A stretch of DNA of 7,970 bases, from assembly GCA_002315535.1 (NCBI GenBank), contig DCHA01000019.1:1-7970 (forward strand). The letters run 5' to 3'. The number at the start of each line of letters is the position of its first letter. Positions within the stretch are counted from its first letter, which is position 1. Below, piece after piece: positions 1-6,600 of this stretch. Below the pieces are notes generated by a model, which searched no databases, was not told where the DNA came from, and saw only the letters and a list, made by a program, of their open reading frames with translations. Both the position numbers and the translations under genes were made by a program. The DNA is from Firmicutes bacterium UBA1764 (GTDB lineage: Bacteria; Bacillota; Clostridia; Peptostreptococcales; Anaerovoracaceae).

Positions 1-8
1 AGCTAATT

Positions 9-1763
9 ATGCCTGGTCCGAATTACGTAGAAATAAGTAACAGTAATGATAAATGGGATGCGCTCGCAGAGTTTATAGGTACTGACGCGGGGCATTTGTC
101 GAATCCTTCATCAGCTGGGATGACCATTTTTGACAATGTCGGGAAAATGCTGAATGATAAAAATAGCATCGAACAAGCAATGAAAGATGGCGGGGTTTAT
201 ATCCTTTCGGATGAGTACTCCGGCGCATACCATGTTACGATGGACGACACCGGAATGATCAAGTCCACAGAAGATCCTATTGGAATTTTGGGCATTGTGC
301 CGGACCTTCCGGAAAAGCCGGAGCGTGCTGTAATTCAACCCGCAGAGAATCTCGATGAAACTCTCAACTCTATTTTGAATATAAACGACCTTAGGACCCT
401 TCCCGGGGAGGAACGTGCTCTTGCCGAAATAGTAAAAGCTAAGTGTGATAAGCTGCCGCGCCTTTACGAAGGCCAGAAGCTTCCTAAGGGCTTTATTGGC
501 GATGTGAAAATGGAAGATTTTCTTCCGCCGGAGCCAACCCCTCTCACAGCCGGTCAGCAGCGCTGGGATAAGTTCGTTAAATTTTTTAACGGAAAGGGTT
601 CAAAGAAGGGTGTCGAATACAGGGCAACCGTTGCGGCAAGAGATAAAATCAAGCTTGATTTCTCTAAATGGCGCAATGAATACAATGTCGCATATGCTAA
701 GCTCAGAGAGGATGCAAGAGAAGAAGCAAGGGAGCAGATTGAACTCAAAAACAAAAAGGAAGAGCTTAAGAACGAAAAAAAATATGTTCAGGCCGCAAGA
801 GCAAAGCTTTCGAGTAGACCGGTAGCCGCATATATGGATTATCAAAAAAACGGTTTGACTGTTGAGAACATCTCCGGCTATGAATATATACTCGAAACAA
901 ATCTGAATAATATGCCCATCCCAAATGGAGAGATTTCAGATGATATGAAAAAAACTATCGCAGAATATTTGTTAATAAGTGATATTAACAATACTGCAAG
1001 AGCAAGACTTGGAAGCGCAGAATACGTAGGCCTGAGCGACGTTAATCTGTCAATTCAGACTATGAATAATCCAAACAGAAAAGCTGATGCGATAGAAGCC
1101 TTCATGAAGGGCGATCAGTTTAATGCTGTAATTGATGCTCTTGCAGGCGAGAAAAAGCTCAATCTGAAAAAGATTATCACAAGCTACAAGGATGCCAAGA
1201 CTCTTGCACCGCTTATCAAAATTGAGAGCAGAGAAAAGCTTCTCATTGATCAGCTTGCCGAAGAGCCTGTTAATGCAAATACCGAGCAGCTGCTCGTTAA
1301 GCTTTGCATGGTAAATGAACTCAAAAGCGAATACAAGAAGACTCACGAGAATTCCCCTAATACTATTGAGGGTGAAATGAAAGAAGTGGCAACGCGTCTG
1401 AAAAAGCTTGAGATTGATTACAGGGAATCACACGAGCGCCTGAAAGAATTGTATACAAAAGGCGTGGAAAAGCTTCCGAATGTTAATTCACCGAGCGAGT
1501 TGATGAAGATGTTTAACAATGGTCGCCTGGATTCAAAAGTGGTCACAGAGCAGCTTGAATTGATGAACGCAAAAAAGAATGACAGAGTATATAATGAGAT
1601 TCTTCAAAAATATCCGCAGATTAAGACGATAGTCAATGAGTACAAGGGATCAATGTTGCCAAAGGATTCTCTGGACAAACTCTTAAATGTAAAGAAGGCT
1701 CCGGCTCCGGAGGCTGAGCAGGTAAAAGAGCCGGAGGCTCCGCAACTTAAGGGCCCGCAGTAA
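9..1763 (+). CDS. Unrecognised charged helical protein, ~584 aa, start uncertain (possibly 5'-partial)
   Basis: I do not recognise this protein and assign no function. It has no signal peptide and no membrane helix, so it is probably cytosolic. The N-terminal ~100 residues look like a small mixed fold. Residues about 172-178 are proline-rich (FLPPEPTP) and are followed by a basic, aromatic patch (RWDKFVKFFNGKG, 185-197). Residues about 209-266 form a long, highly charged Lys/Glu/Arg/Ala helix, perhaps a coiled coil. The rest is predominantly helical, with another charged helical stretch at 454-485. The tail (563-584) is a Pro/Glu/Ala linker. Only two cysteines are present (146 and 433). The ATG at 9 has only eight bases of sequence before it, with no visible Shine-Dalgarno, and the frame stays open to the left edge, so the real start may lie upstream. 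A terminator follows and separates it from the ABC operon. The reading frame is certainly coding; its role is unknown. Confidence 0.8.
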   Translation: MPGPNYVEISNSNDKWDALAEFIGTDAGHLSNPSSAGMTIFDNVGKMLNDKNSIEQAMKDGGVYILSDEYSGAYHVTMDDTGMIKSTEDPIGILGIVPDLPEKPERAVIQPAENLDETLNSILNINDLRTLPGEERALAEIVKAKCDKLPRLYEGQKLPKGFIGDVKMEDFLPPEPTPLTAGQQRWDKFVKFFNGKGSKKGVEYRATVAARDKIKLDFSKWRNEYNVAYAKLREDAREEAREQIELKNKKEELKNEKKYVQAARAKLSSRPVAAYMDYQKNGLTVENISGYEYILETNLNNMPIPNGEISDDMKKTIAEYLLISDINNTARARLGSAEYVGLSDVNLSIQTMNNPNRKADAIEAFMKGDQFNAVIDALAGEKKLNLKKIITSYKDAKTLAPLIKIESREKLLIDQLAEEPVNANTEQLLVKLCMVNELKSEYKKTHENSPNTIEGEMKEVATRLKKLEIDYRESHERLKELYTKGVEKLPNVNSPSELMKMFNNGRLDSKVVTEQLELMNAKKNDRVYNEILQKYPQIKTIVNEYKGSMLPKDSLDKLLNVKKAPAPEAEQVKEPEAPQLKGPQ

Positions 1764-1780
1764 CAAATCAAAATCATGAT

Positions 1781-1810
1781 AAAGACGCTGAAATTCAGCG
1801 TCTTTTTATT
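1781..1810 (+). terminator. Intrinsic terminator after the unrecognised gene
   Basis: An 11-bp perfect stem pairs 1781-1791 (AAAGACGCTGA) with 1795-1805 (TCAGCGTCTTT) around a 3-nt loop. A T-rich run follows directly (TTTTTATTTT), with a second T run at 1815-1820. It begins 18 nt after the stop codon of the preceding gene and ends about 40 nt before the next start. It should therefore end transcription of the upstream gene and insulate the ABC operon. The A-rich left arm could let the hairpin act in both directions, but no minus-strand gene converges here. Confidence 0.9.
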
Positions 1811-1852
1811 TTGCTTTTTTATCATATGCATTGATAGAAAGGAAGTAATAGC

Positions 1853-2665
1853 ATGATACAAATAGAACATCTAAGTAAATGCTACGGCAGCCACAAGGCG
1901 GTTGATGATATTAGCTTCACCATTGAGGACGGCCATATTTACGGTTTTCTCGGGCCAAATGGCGCCGGAAAATCGACAACAATGAATATTATTACCGGAT
2001 GTCTGTCAATGACCGAGGGCACTGTAAGTGTTTGCGGCCACGACATTTTTGACGACCCTATCGAGGCAAAAAAATGCATAGGTTATTTGCCAGAGATTCC
2101 ACCACTCTATATTGATATGACTCCTATAGAGTATCTAAGCTTTGTCGCTCGCGCAAAGGGAGTTGCGAAGGACAAGATTGAAGAAGAAATCACCAGAGCA
2201 ATTGAACGCTCCGGAATCGAAAACGTAAGCGACAGACTGATTAAAAACCTTTCAAAGGGATATAAGCAAAGAGTCGGAATCGCTCAGGCCATCATTGGCG
2301 AGCCCCAGCTTGTAATACTTGACGAGCCAACAGTTGGCCTCGACCCAAAACAAATTATTGAGATTAGAGATCTTATTAAAGAGCTTGGCGAGAAGCACAC
2401 TGTTATTTTAAGCAGCCATATTCTCAGCGAGGTTCAGCAGGTTTGCGACAAGCTTATTATTATCAACGAAGGGAAGCTTGTTGCGAATGTAGATACAAAG
2501 GACGTTGACGGCGACCTTGAGGAATTCTTCCTTACGCTGACAGGCGAAGAGAGACCTGCACAGGCTCTGACCGAAACCGAAACGACCGAAATCGAATCAG
2601 CCGAAACAGAACCTGAAAACCCTGAAGACGCAGAACAGGAGGCAAGTGATGAAAGCAATTTATAA
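1853..2665 (+). CDS. ABC transporter ATP-binding protein, GldA-like
   Basis: This is the ATPase subunit of an ABC-2 type exporter or remodelling complex; it should hydrolyse ATP on the cytoplasmic face and drive the permease encoded next. The nucleotide-binding domain is complete: Walker A GPNGAGKST (34-42), signature LSKGYKQR (133-140), Walker B LVILDEP (153-159), D-loop GLDP (162-165) and switch His189. At the Q-loop position the sequence is GYLPEIPPLY (77-86), with Glu81 in place of Gln; a YLPE-PLY motif is typical of the GldA branch. The domain ends near residue 231 (FFLTLTG), after which comes an unusual acidic tail (232-270) with 15 Asp/Glu and a single basic residue. The ATG at 1853 is supported by a Shine-Dalgarno (AAGGAAG) 7 nt upstream. 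The gene overlaps the permease by 17 nt. The family is secure; the substrate is unknown. Confidence 0.95.
   Translation: MIQIEHLSKCYGSHKAVDDISFTIEDGHIYGFLGPNGAGKSTTMNIITGCLSMTEGTVSVCGHDIFDDPIEAKKCIGYLPEIPPLYIDMTPIEYLSFVARAKGVAKDKIEEEITRAIERSGIENVSDRLIKNLSKGYKQRVGIAQAIIGEPQLVILDEPTVGLDPKQIIEIRDLIKELGEKHTVILSSHILSEVQQVCDKLIIINEGKLVANVDTKDVDGDLEEFFLTLTGEERPAQALTETETTEIESAETEPENPEDAEQEASDESNL
2637..2642 (+). promoter_or_regulatory. Ribosome-binding site that decides the permease start
   Basis: AGGAGG lies inside the end of the ATPase gene. A GTG at 2646 and an ATG at 2649 are consecutive in-frame codons. The ATG is 6 nt from the site and the GTG only 3 nt, so ATG 2649 is the better start and the one used here. 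Confidence 0.8.
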
Positions 2666-3350
2666 TCGTGAACTTGATTCCTATTTCCACAGTGGGCTTG
2701 CATATATCTTCGGCGCATTCCTACTCGTGTTTGTTGGACTCGCAGCCCTGGTATATAACATCAACGGAGCAGTAGCAAATTTTGAATATGTACTCGCCGC
2801 AATATGCCTTGGCTTCGTAATTATCATTCCGCTTCTCACAATGAGAAGCATTACAGAAGAGCGCAGACAAAGGACAGACCAGCTTCTGTATTCCCTGCCT
2901 CTTAATATGTATGAAATAGTATGCGGCAAATACCTTGCACTTCTTACAGTGTTTGCTATGCCAATGGTAATAGTTGCTTGCTATCCGCTGATTTTCTCAA
3001 GATACGGCGACGTTTATCTTTTGTCCGCATATGGCTCAATGTTCGCATTCATTCTTCTTGGAGCAGCATGGCTTGCAGTAGGTCTGTTTATTTCTTCCGT
3101 AACTGACAAGCTTGCTGTGTCCGCCGGAGTTACCGCAGTAGTTATACTTGCGAATTACTACGCAAGCAGCCTTGGCGACACAATCGGGGGTTTTTTCGCC
3201 AAGGTTGTTTCTGCAATTTCGCTGTTTGAACATTTTTATGTGTTTGTAAACGGCATATTTGATATAAGCGCAGTCATCTACTTTGTAAGCGTTATTGCGC
3301 TCTTCTTATTCCTGACAGTTATGATGATGGAAAAAAGGAGGTATAGCTAA
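2649..3350 (+). CDS. ABC-2 family permease, GldF-like
   Basis: This is the membrane subunit of the ABC complex, 233 residues and a typical size for this family. About six hydrophobic segments are visible, near residues 17-37, 47-66, 95-116, 125-150, 156-174 and 205-226. Between the second and third lies the cytoplasmic coupling segment characteristic of ABC-2 permeases of the GldF/NosY type: LLTMRSITEERRQRTDQLL, then SLPLNMYEIVCGKYLA (62-96). The start ATG is chosen from Shine-Dalgarno spacing; a GTG one codon upstream would add one residue. The gene begins inside the ATPase gene and its stop overlaps the start of the next gene in a TAATG arrangement, which suggests coupled translation and fixed stoichiometry. 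The protein should dimerise in the membrane with the ATPase and act with the two following auxiliary proteins. The transported or remodelled substrate cannot be read from sequence. Confidence 0.92.
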   Translation: MKAIYNRELDSYFHSGLAYIFGAFLLVFVGLAALVYNINGAVANFEYVLAAICLGFVIIIPLLTMRSITEERRQRTDQLLYSLPLNMYEIVCGKYLALLTVFAMPMVIVACYPLIFSRYGDVYLLSAYGSMFAFILLGAAWLAVGLFISSVTDKLAVSAGVTAVVILANYYASSLGDTIGGFFAKVVSAISLFEHFYVFVNGIFDISAVIYFVSVIALFLFLTVMMMEKRRYS

Positions 3351-4747
3351 TGAACAGAAAGAAAGCAGCTTCAGGCTTTAGCCTCGGGCTCATCGGAATC
3401 TTCCTTGCAATTGTAATCGTGCTGAATATTCTCTTTGGTCTTATCCCGGAGCATATTACTCAGCTTGATATAAGTGCATCAAGGCTTTACTCGGTTTCTT
3501 CCAATACTAAGTCCGTTATCTCCGCACTTGATGATGACGTAACAATTTATTGGATCACTCAGGCCGGAGAAGAAGATGATGTAATCGAAAAGCTTCTCGA
3601 AAAATACGATGCTCTTTCAAGCCATGTAACAGTTGAGAAAAAGGATCCGGATGTGTATCCGACCTTTGCGCAGCAATATACAGACGGCACAGTATATAAC
3701 AATGATTTGATAGTAGAGTCCGGAGACATATACAGATATATTTCTCTTTCAGATATCTACGAAAGCGATAATACCGATTATTACACAGGTTCATATGATT
3801 ACTATTTTGATGGCGAAGGGGAGATAACATCTGCAATCAATTATGTAACAAGCGATGAACACTCAAAGCTGTACAGACTAACAGGTCACGGCGAGCAGGC
3901 TCTTACAAGCAAGTTCAGCTCTGAAATTGAAAAGAACAATATTATTATTGAGGACCTTGCTCTTCCAAGCCTTGATGAGATTCCGTCAGACTGCGATGGA
4001 ATAATCATTTACAGCCCGACAACAGATATTTCTGAGCCGGAGCTTGATATGCTTACTGCATATGTTTCCGGTGGCGGAAAGCTTCTTGTATTTGTTGGGC
4101 CACAGGAAACAGAAACACTCGACAATCTGCACCAGCTTCTTGAAAACTACGGAATAACAAGTGCAGAGGGCGTAATCATTGAAACCGATAGAAACTATTA
4201 TGGCTTTGGTATGCCTTACGTTTTGTATCCTACTATTTTCGAAGATGATATCACGACTGAGATTATCGAAGAGGGCAGATACGTTATCGTTCCTCTTGCT
4301 GAGGGTCTTGTAAACTCCGGCGAAAATAATGGTGCGACGGTAACAAGCCTTATAGCAAGCAGTGATAATTCTGTTTGCAAGGCTGATGGATTTGCTCTTA
4401 CCACTTATGACGTTGAAGAGCAGGACACTGTTTCGAGCTTTGATCTCGCATTAAAAATTGAAGACGGATCCGGTGAAATGATTTGGGTATCAAGCTCGTA
4501 TATGCTTGATGATACTTATAATTCATATTCCTCCGGAGCAAATCTTGATTTCAGTATGAACTGTATTTCCGATATGCTTGGCGAATCCGAGAATATGGCA
4601 ATCAGATCTAAATCTCTTAACTACGAATATTTGACAATCAGCGAATCAGCCGCAAGCTTCCTTAAGCTTGTCATGATAGTGCTTGTTCCTGTGGTCTTTG
4701 TCGCATTCGGCGTTGTTGAAATTATTCAAAGGAGGCGCCTGAGATGA
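3350..4747 (+). CDS. GldG-like ABC auxiliary protein (ABC_transp_aux type), bitopic with long extracytoplasmic domain
   Basis: This is the third component of the Gld-type ABC cluster. A hydrophobic helix at about 12-32 is followed by LDISASRLYSVS (39-50), matching the D-(I/L)-(S/T)...(L)YS-(L/V)S start typical of GldG-type auxiliary domains. The large domain contains LTGHGE (177-182), the family's recognisable LTGHGE signature, and a Gly-rich strand-turn SGGGKLLVFVGP (240-251) resembling a ThuA/GATase-like fold. A second membrane helix (about 437-459) ends in a basic tail, IIQRRRLR. Both ends should therefore be cytoplasmic with about 400 residues outside. The domain is strongly acidic with many Asp, Glu, Ser and Tyr, as expected for an exposed surface protein. 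AAGGAGG sits 8 nt before the ATG. The gene overlaps its neighbours by 1 and 4 nt. Family placement is confident; function outside gliding bacteria is unknown. Confidence 0.88.
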   Translation: MNRKKAASGFSLGLIGIFLAIVIVLNILFGLIPEHITQLDISASRLYSVSSNTKSVISALDDDVTIYWITQAGEEDDVIEKLLEKYDALSSHVTVEKKDPDVYPTFAQQYTDGTVYNNDLIVESGDIYRYISLSDIYESDNTDYYTGSYDYYFDGEGEITSAINYVTSDEHSKLYRLTGHGEQALTSKFSSEIEKNNIIIEDLALPSLDEIPSDCDGIIIYSPTTDISEPELDMLTAYVSGGGKLLVFVGPQETETLDNLHQLLENYGITSAEGVIIETDRNYYGFGMPYVLYPTIFEDDITTEIIEEGRYVIVPLAEGLVNSGENNGATVTSLIASSDNSVCKADGFALTTYDVEEQDTVSSFDLALKIEDGSGEMIWVSSSYMLDDTYNSYSSGANLDFSMNCISDMLGESENMAIRSKSLNYEYLTISESAASFLKLVMIVLVPVVFVAFGVVEIIQRRRLR

Positions 4748-6048
4748 TGAAGAAAAAATCGATGATGATACTTCTTGTTATTCTGGCGGTACTTGTGGCA
4801 CTATGCCTTATAGTAACGCTGTCTAATAAGCATGAAGAAAAAATAAAACAGACAAGCGGAGTTATTCTCAGCTTTGATACAGATGATGTAACAGAGCTTT
4901 CATGGACTGTCTCCGGCAACACATTCTCATTCGAAAAAGTGGATGGCGAGTGGGTTAAGACAGGTGACAGTGAATTCCCTGTTAATCAGGACAAGATAGA
5001 AAATCTGCTACTTGAGATTTCTGCGTACGAGGCGCGTTTTATTATCGAAGATGCAACTAATCTTGCAGACTATGGACTCAAGAATCCGGAGTGCAGCATC
5101 ACTGTGATTACTGACAGCGAAAGCCACTGCCTGCTTCTTGGCGGATACAGCTCAATGGATGAGGAACGTTATTTCTCAGTTGGAGATGGTAACGCTTATC
5201 TTGCTGCTGTTGATGTTCTTGCTGACTTTGATGTTGATGACACAGATTTGATCAAGCTTGATTCGGTTCCGACAATGTCAGAAATTAAGAGCTTTACAAT
5301 CAGCGGTGATAATACACTTGAACTGATCTATCTCGAGGATGCGGGCTATTGCTACAGCGACAAGTATACGTACTATATCAAGGACGGCTCCGGCTACAAG
5401 GCTGTTGGCACTGATGAAGCCGAAAGCCTGATTGATCAGATTAGATACGCAAGCCTTGATTCCTATGAGGCATACAGCCAGAGCTCTGACCTGTCAAAGT
5501 ACGGTTTGGACAATCCGGATTTAAGTGTGGCAGTAAATTACCTTGATGGTGAAAGCAGAGACTGCACGTTTAATATTTCGATGAGCAATGTAAATGATAC
5601 GGTGTATGCGAAGCTTGAGGATTCGCCAATCGTTTATAAGTTGGCCCTGGCAAGCTATGAGTCAATCAGAGATGCCGGCTATGACAGCCTTTGCAGCACA
5701 CAGCTTGTGTATGTTGACTGGGATGATGTCGCAAGCATTGATGCTGTTGTTGACAGCAGAAGCTATAACATCGACCTTCAGGGTGATTTGGACGATGAGC
5801 TGAAGAGTGCTTTAGAGACCGCACTTGACGCGCTTGATCTTAATTCGTATACAAGCGCCGCTCCGGAGAAGGGCCTTGAGATTAGCGTTACTATCAACAT
5901 GATTGATGGAGACAACCTGAAGCTCAAATTCTACAAGCACAACGCAGACGACTGCCTCGTGCTTGTCGACGGCACCTCAACCGGCTACGTATCCCGCAGC
6001 CTTGTTGTGAATTTAACCGAAGCAATCAACGCGATCATCTTAAATTAA
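4744..6048 (+). CDS. Membrane-anchored DUF4340-type repeat protein
   Basis: This is the fourth and last gene of the ABC operon. A short basic N-terminus and a hydrophobic helix (7-27) form a signal anchor. Cys21 is preceded by VAL rather than a proper lipobox, so lipidation is unlikely. The extracytoplasmic part consists of tandem units: a strand-rich start, a helix, then NLADYGLKNPECSITV (106-121) in unit 1 and DLSKYGLDNPDLSVAV (249-264) in unit 2. The YGL.NP motif is characteristic of DUF4340 repeats. A degenerate third unit (about 321-434) keeps the helix and strands but lacks that motif. DUF4340 proteins are commonly encoded beside GldF/GldG-like ABC genes, as here, and the protein is inferred to be an extracytoplasmic partner of the complex. 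The start overlaps the previous stop (ATGA), with AAAGGAGG 8 nt upstream. The ATG is doubled, so a start one codon later is possible. Molecular role unknown. Confidence 0.85.
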   Translation: MMKKKSMMILLVILAVLVALCLIVTLSNKHEEKIKQTSGVILSFDTDDVTELSWTVSGNTFSFEKVDGEWVKTGDSEFPVNQDKIENLLLEISAYEARFIIEDATNLADYGLKNPECSITVITDSESHCLLLGGYSSMDEERYFSVGDGNAYLAAVDVLADFDVDDTDLIKLDSVPTMSEIKSFTISGDNTLELIYLEDAGYCYSDKYTYYIKDGSGYKAVGTDEAESLIDQIRYASLDSYEAYSQSSDLSKYGLDNPDLSVAVNYLDGESRDCTFNISMSNVNDTVYAKLEDSPIVYKLALASYESIRDAGYDSLCSTQLVYVDWDDVASIDAVVDSRSYNIDLQGDLDDELKSALETALDALDLNSYTSAAPEKGLEISVTINMIDGDNLKLKFYKHNADDCLVLVDGTSTGYVSRSLVVNLTEAINAIILN

Positions 6049-6056
6049 TCAAATAT

Positions 6057-6072
6057 AAGTCTGTACAGACTT
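6057..6072 (+). terminator. 16-bp palindrome after the ABC operon; possible weak terminator
   Basis: AAGTCTGTACAGACTT is a perfect palindrome. As RNA it can form a 6-bp stem with a GTAC loop, followed by TTTTACTTATT. It begins 9 nt after the ABC operon stop, which fits a terminator, but the stem is short and A/T-rich. It could instead be an operator for a dimeric regulator acting with the CIRCE promoter just downstream. Confidence 0.45.
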
Positions 6073-6079
6073 TTACTTA

Positions 6080-6106
6080 TTAGCACTCTCACTTGACGAG
6101 TGCTAA
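6080..6106 (+). promoter_or_regulatory. CIRCE element (HrcA operator)
   Basis: The sequence reads TTAGCACTC, nine bases, GAGTGCTAA. Both 9-bp arms and the 9-bp spacer match the known CIRCE consensus exactly. In Gram-positive bacteria the HrcA repressor binds this site under normal growth and releases it on heat or protein-folding stress, with GroEL assisting HrcA folding. Here the operator covers the -35 hexamer of the promoter for the zinc-ribbon/J-protein/dnaK operon, so bound HrcA should block RNA polymerase. HrcA itself is not encoded in the window. Confidence 0.97.
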
Positions 6107-6120
6107 TTTTATGTTATAAT
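6093..6120 (+). promoter_or_regulatory. SigA-type promoter of the heat-shock operon
   Basis: A -35 hexamer TTGACG (6093-6098) and a perfect -10 TATAAT (6115-6120) are separated by 16 nt. A TG one base before the -10 gives an extended -10 element. Transcription should begin near 6126-6128, leaving a leader of about 48 nt. The -35 lies in the spacer and right arm of the CIRCE, the usual arrangement for HrcA repression. Confidence 0.88.
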
Positions 6121-6174
6121 GTAAGAGTAAATTAAAAAGGGGTAGAGTTTCACTCACAACAGAAAGGCAAAAGA
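6121..6174 (+). other. Short leader of the heat-shock operon
   Basis: This stretch holds the presumed transcription start and 5' leader. Visible in it are a purine run AAAAAGGGG (6134-6142) that has no start codon at a useful distance, a tiny hairpin GAGT-TTC-ACTC (6145-6155), and the actual Shine-Dalgarno AAAGG (6163-6167). It is too short for a riboswitch and I see no RNA thermometer-like long pairing over the start. Confidence 0.5.
6163..6167 (+). promoter_or_regulatory. Ribosome-binding site supporting a TTG start
   Basis: AAAGG lies 7 nt before the TTG at 6175. No ATG or GTG occurs in this frame between the upstream stop (6133) and the TTG, and the first internal ATG (6244) would remove the conserved-looking aromatic/basic N-terminus. 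The TTG is therefore the best start. Confidence 0.7.
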
Positions 6175-6600
6175 TTGAAAAACTTTTTTAGGGATTTAGG
6201 CTACAGCATAAAAACATTCTTCCAGGGTAGGTACGGCAGTGACATGCTTTCCTGGACACTCATCATTGCCGGCCTAATCATTTCAATGGGCTCCGGCTAT
6301 GTCAAAGCAGAAGTCGTTTCAAAGATCTTAACAATAATGTCTTTCGCCATGATATGCTTTGCGTTGTACAGAACATACTCAAAGAATATCGAGGCAAGGC
6401 AAAAAGAGCTTGCTGCATTTAAGCACGCCTTCTCCGGCCCAATCAACAGTATAAAAATGATCAGCCTAAAGAAAAAGGACCCGGAGCATCTCTACGTTAA
6501 ATGCCCAAATTGCAAAACAATCCTTCGCGTGCCAAAGGGTAAAGGCCGCATTATTATCACCTGTCCAAAGTGTCAGAATAAGGTGGAGTTAAAATCATAA
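6175..6600 (+). CDS. Small membrane protein with C-terminal four-Cys zinc ribbon
   Basis: This is the first gene of the CIRCE-controlled operon, 141 residues from a TTG start. The N-terminus is amphipathic and basic (KNFFRDLGYSIKTFFQGRYG). Two hydrophobic helices follow at about 25-41 and 49-65, forming a hairpin that should leave both ends in the cytoplasm. The C-terminal part contains a compact zinc ribbon with CPNC (110-113) and CPKC (130-133), four cysteines that would bind one zinc ion. The position ahead of a J-domain protein and dnaK, sharing their promoter and overlapping the J gene by 1 nt (TAATG), suggests a role in membrane-associated protein quality control or in recruiting a partner or RNA. 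That role is inferred from context only. The ribbon resembles generic MJ0042/zinc-ribbon domains, so the fold is fairly sure while the function is not. Confidence 0.85.
   Translation: MKNFFRDLGYSIKTFFQGRYGSDMLSWTLIIAGLIISMGSGYVKAEVVSKILTIMSFAMICFALYRTYSKNIEARQKELAAFKHAFSGPINSIKMISLKKKDPEHLYVKCPNCKTILRVPKGKGRIIITCPKCQNKVELKS

Noticed and set aside
1699..1736. 9-bp inverted repeat around GGCTCCGG / CCGGAG near the end of the first gene
   Set aside because: It is explained by repeated Pro, Glu and Ala codons in the tail; the loop is 20 nt and no T run follows.
1811..1850. Possible promoter for the ABC operon (TATCAT at 1820-1825)
   Set aside because: No acceptable -35 hexamer occurs at 16-18 nt spacing, because that region is the terminator stem and its T run. 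The operon promoter cannot be assigned with confidence.
1604..1870. Minus-strand open frame of 88 codons across the terminator region
   Set aside because: It lies antisense to the end of the first gene, runs through the terminator, has no ribosome-binding site and encodes no recognisable protein; it is a shadow of the coding strand.
4804..4806. Cys21 of the DUF4340 protein as a lipoprotein cysteine
   Set aside because: The preceding residues are V-A-L, and Leu at -1 does not fit a lipobox (Gly/Ala/Ser needed). It is better read as part of a signal-anchor helix.
6134..6142. AAAAAGGGG as a Shine-Dalgarno for a small leader ORF
   Set aside because: No ATG, GTG or TTG lies 5-12 nt downstream, so no leader peptide is supported.
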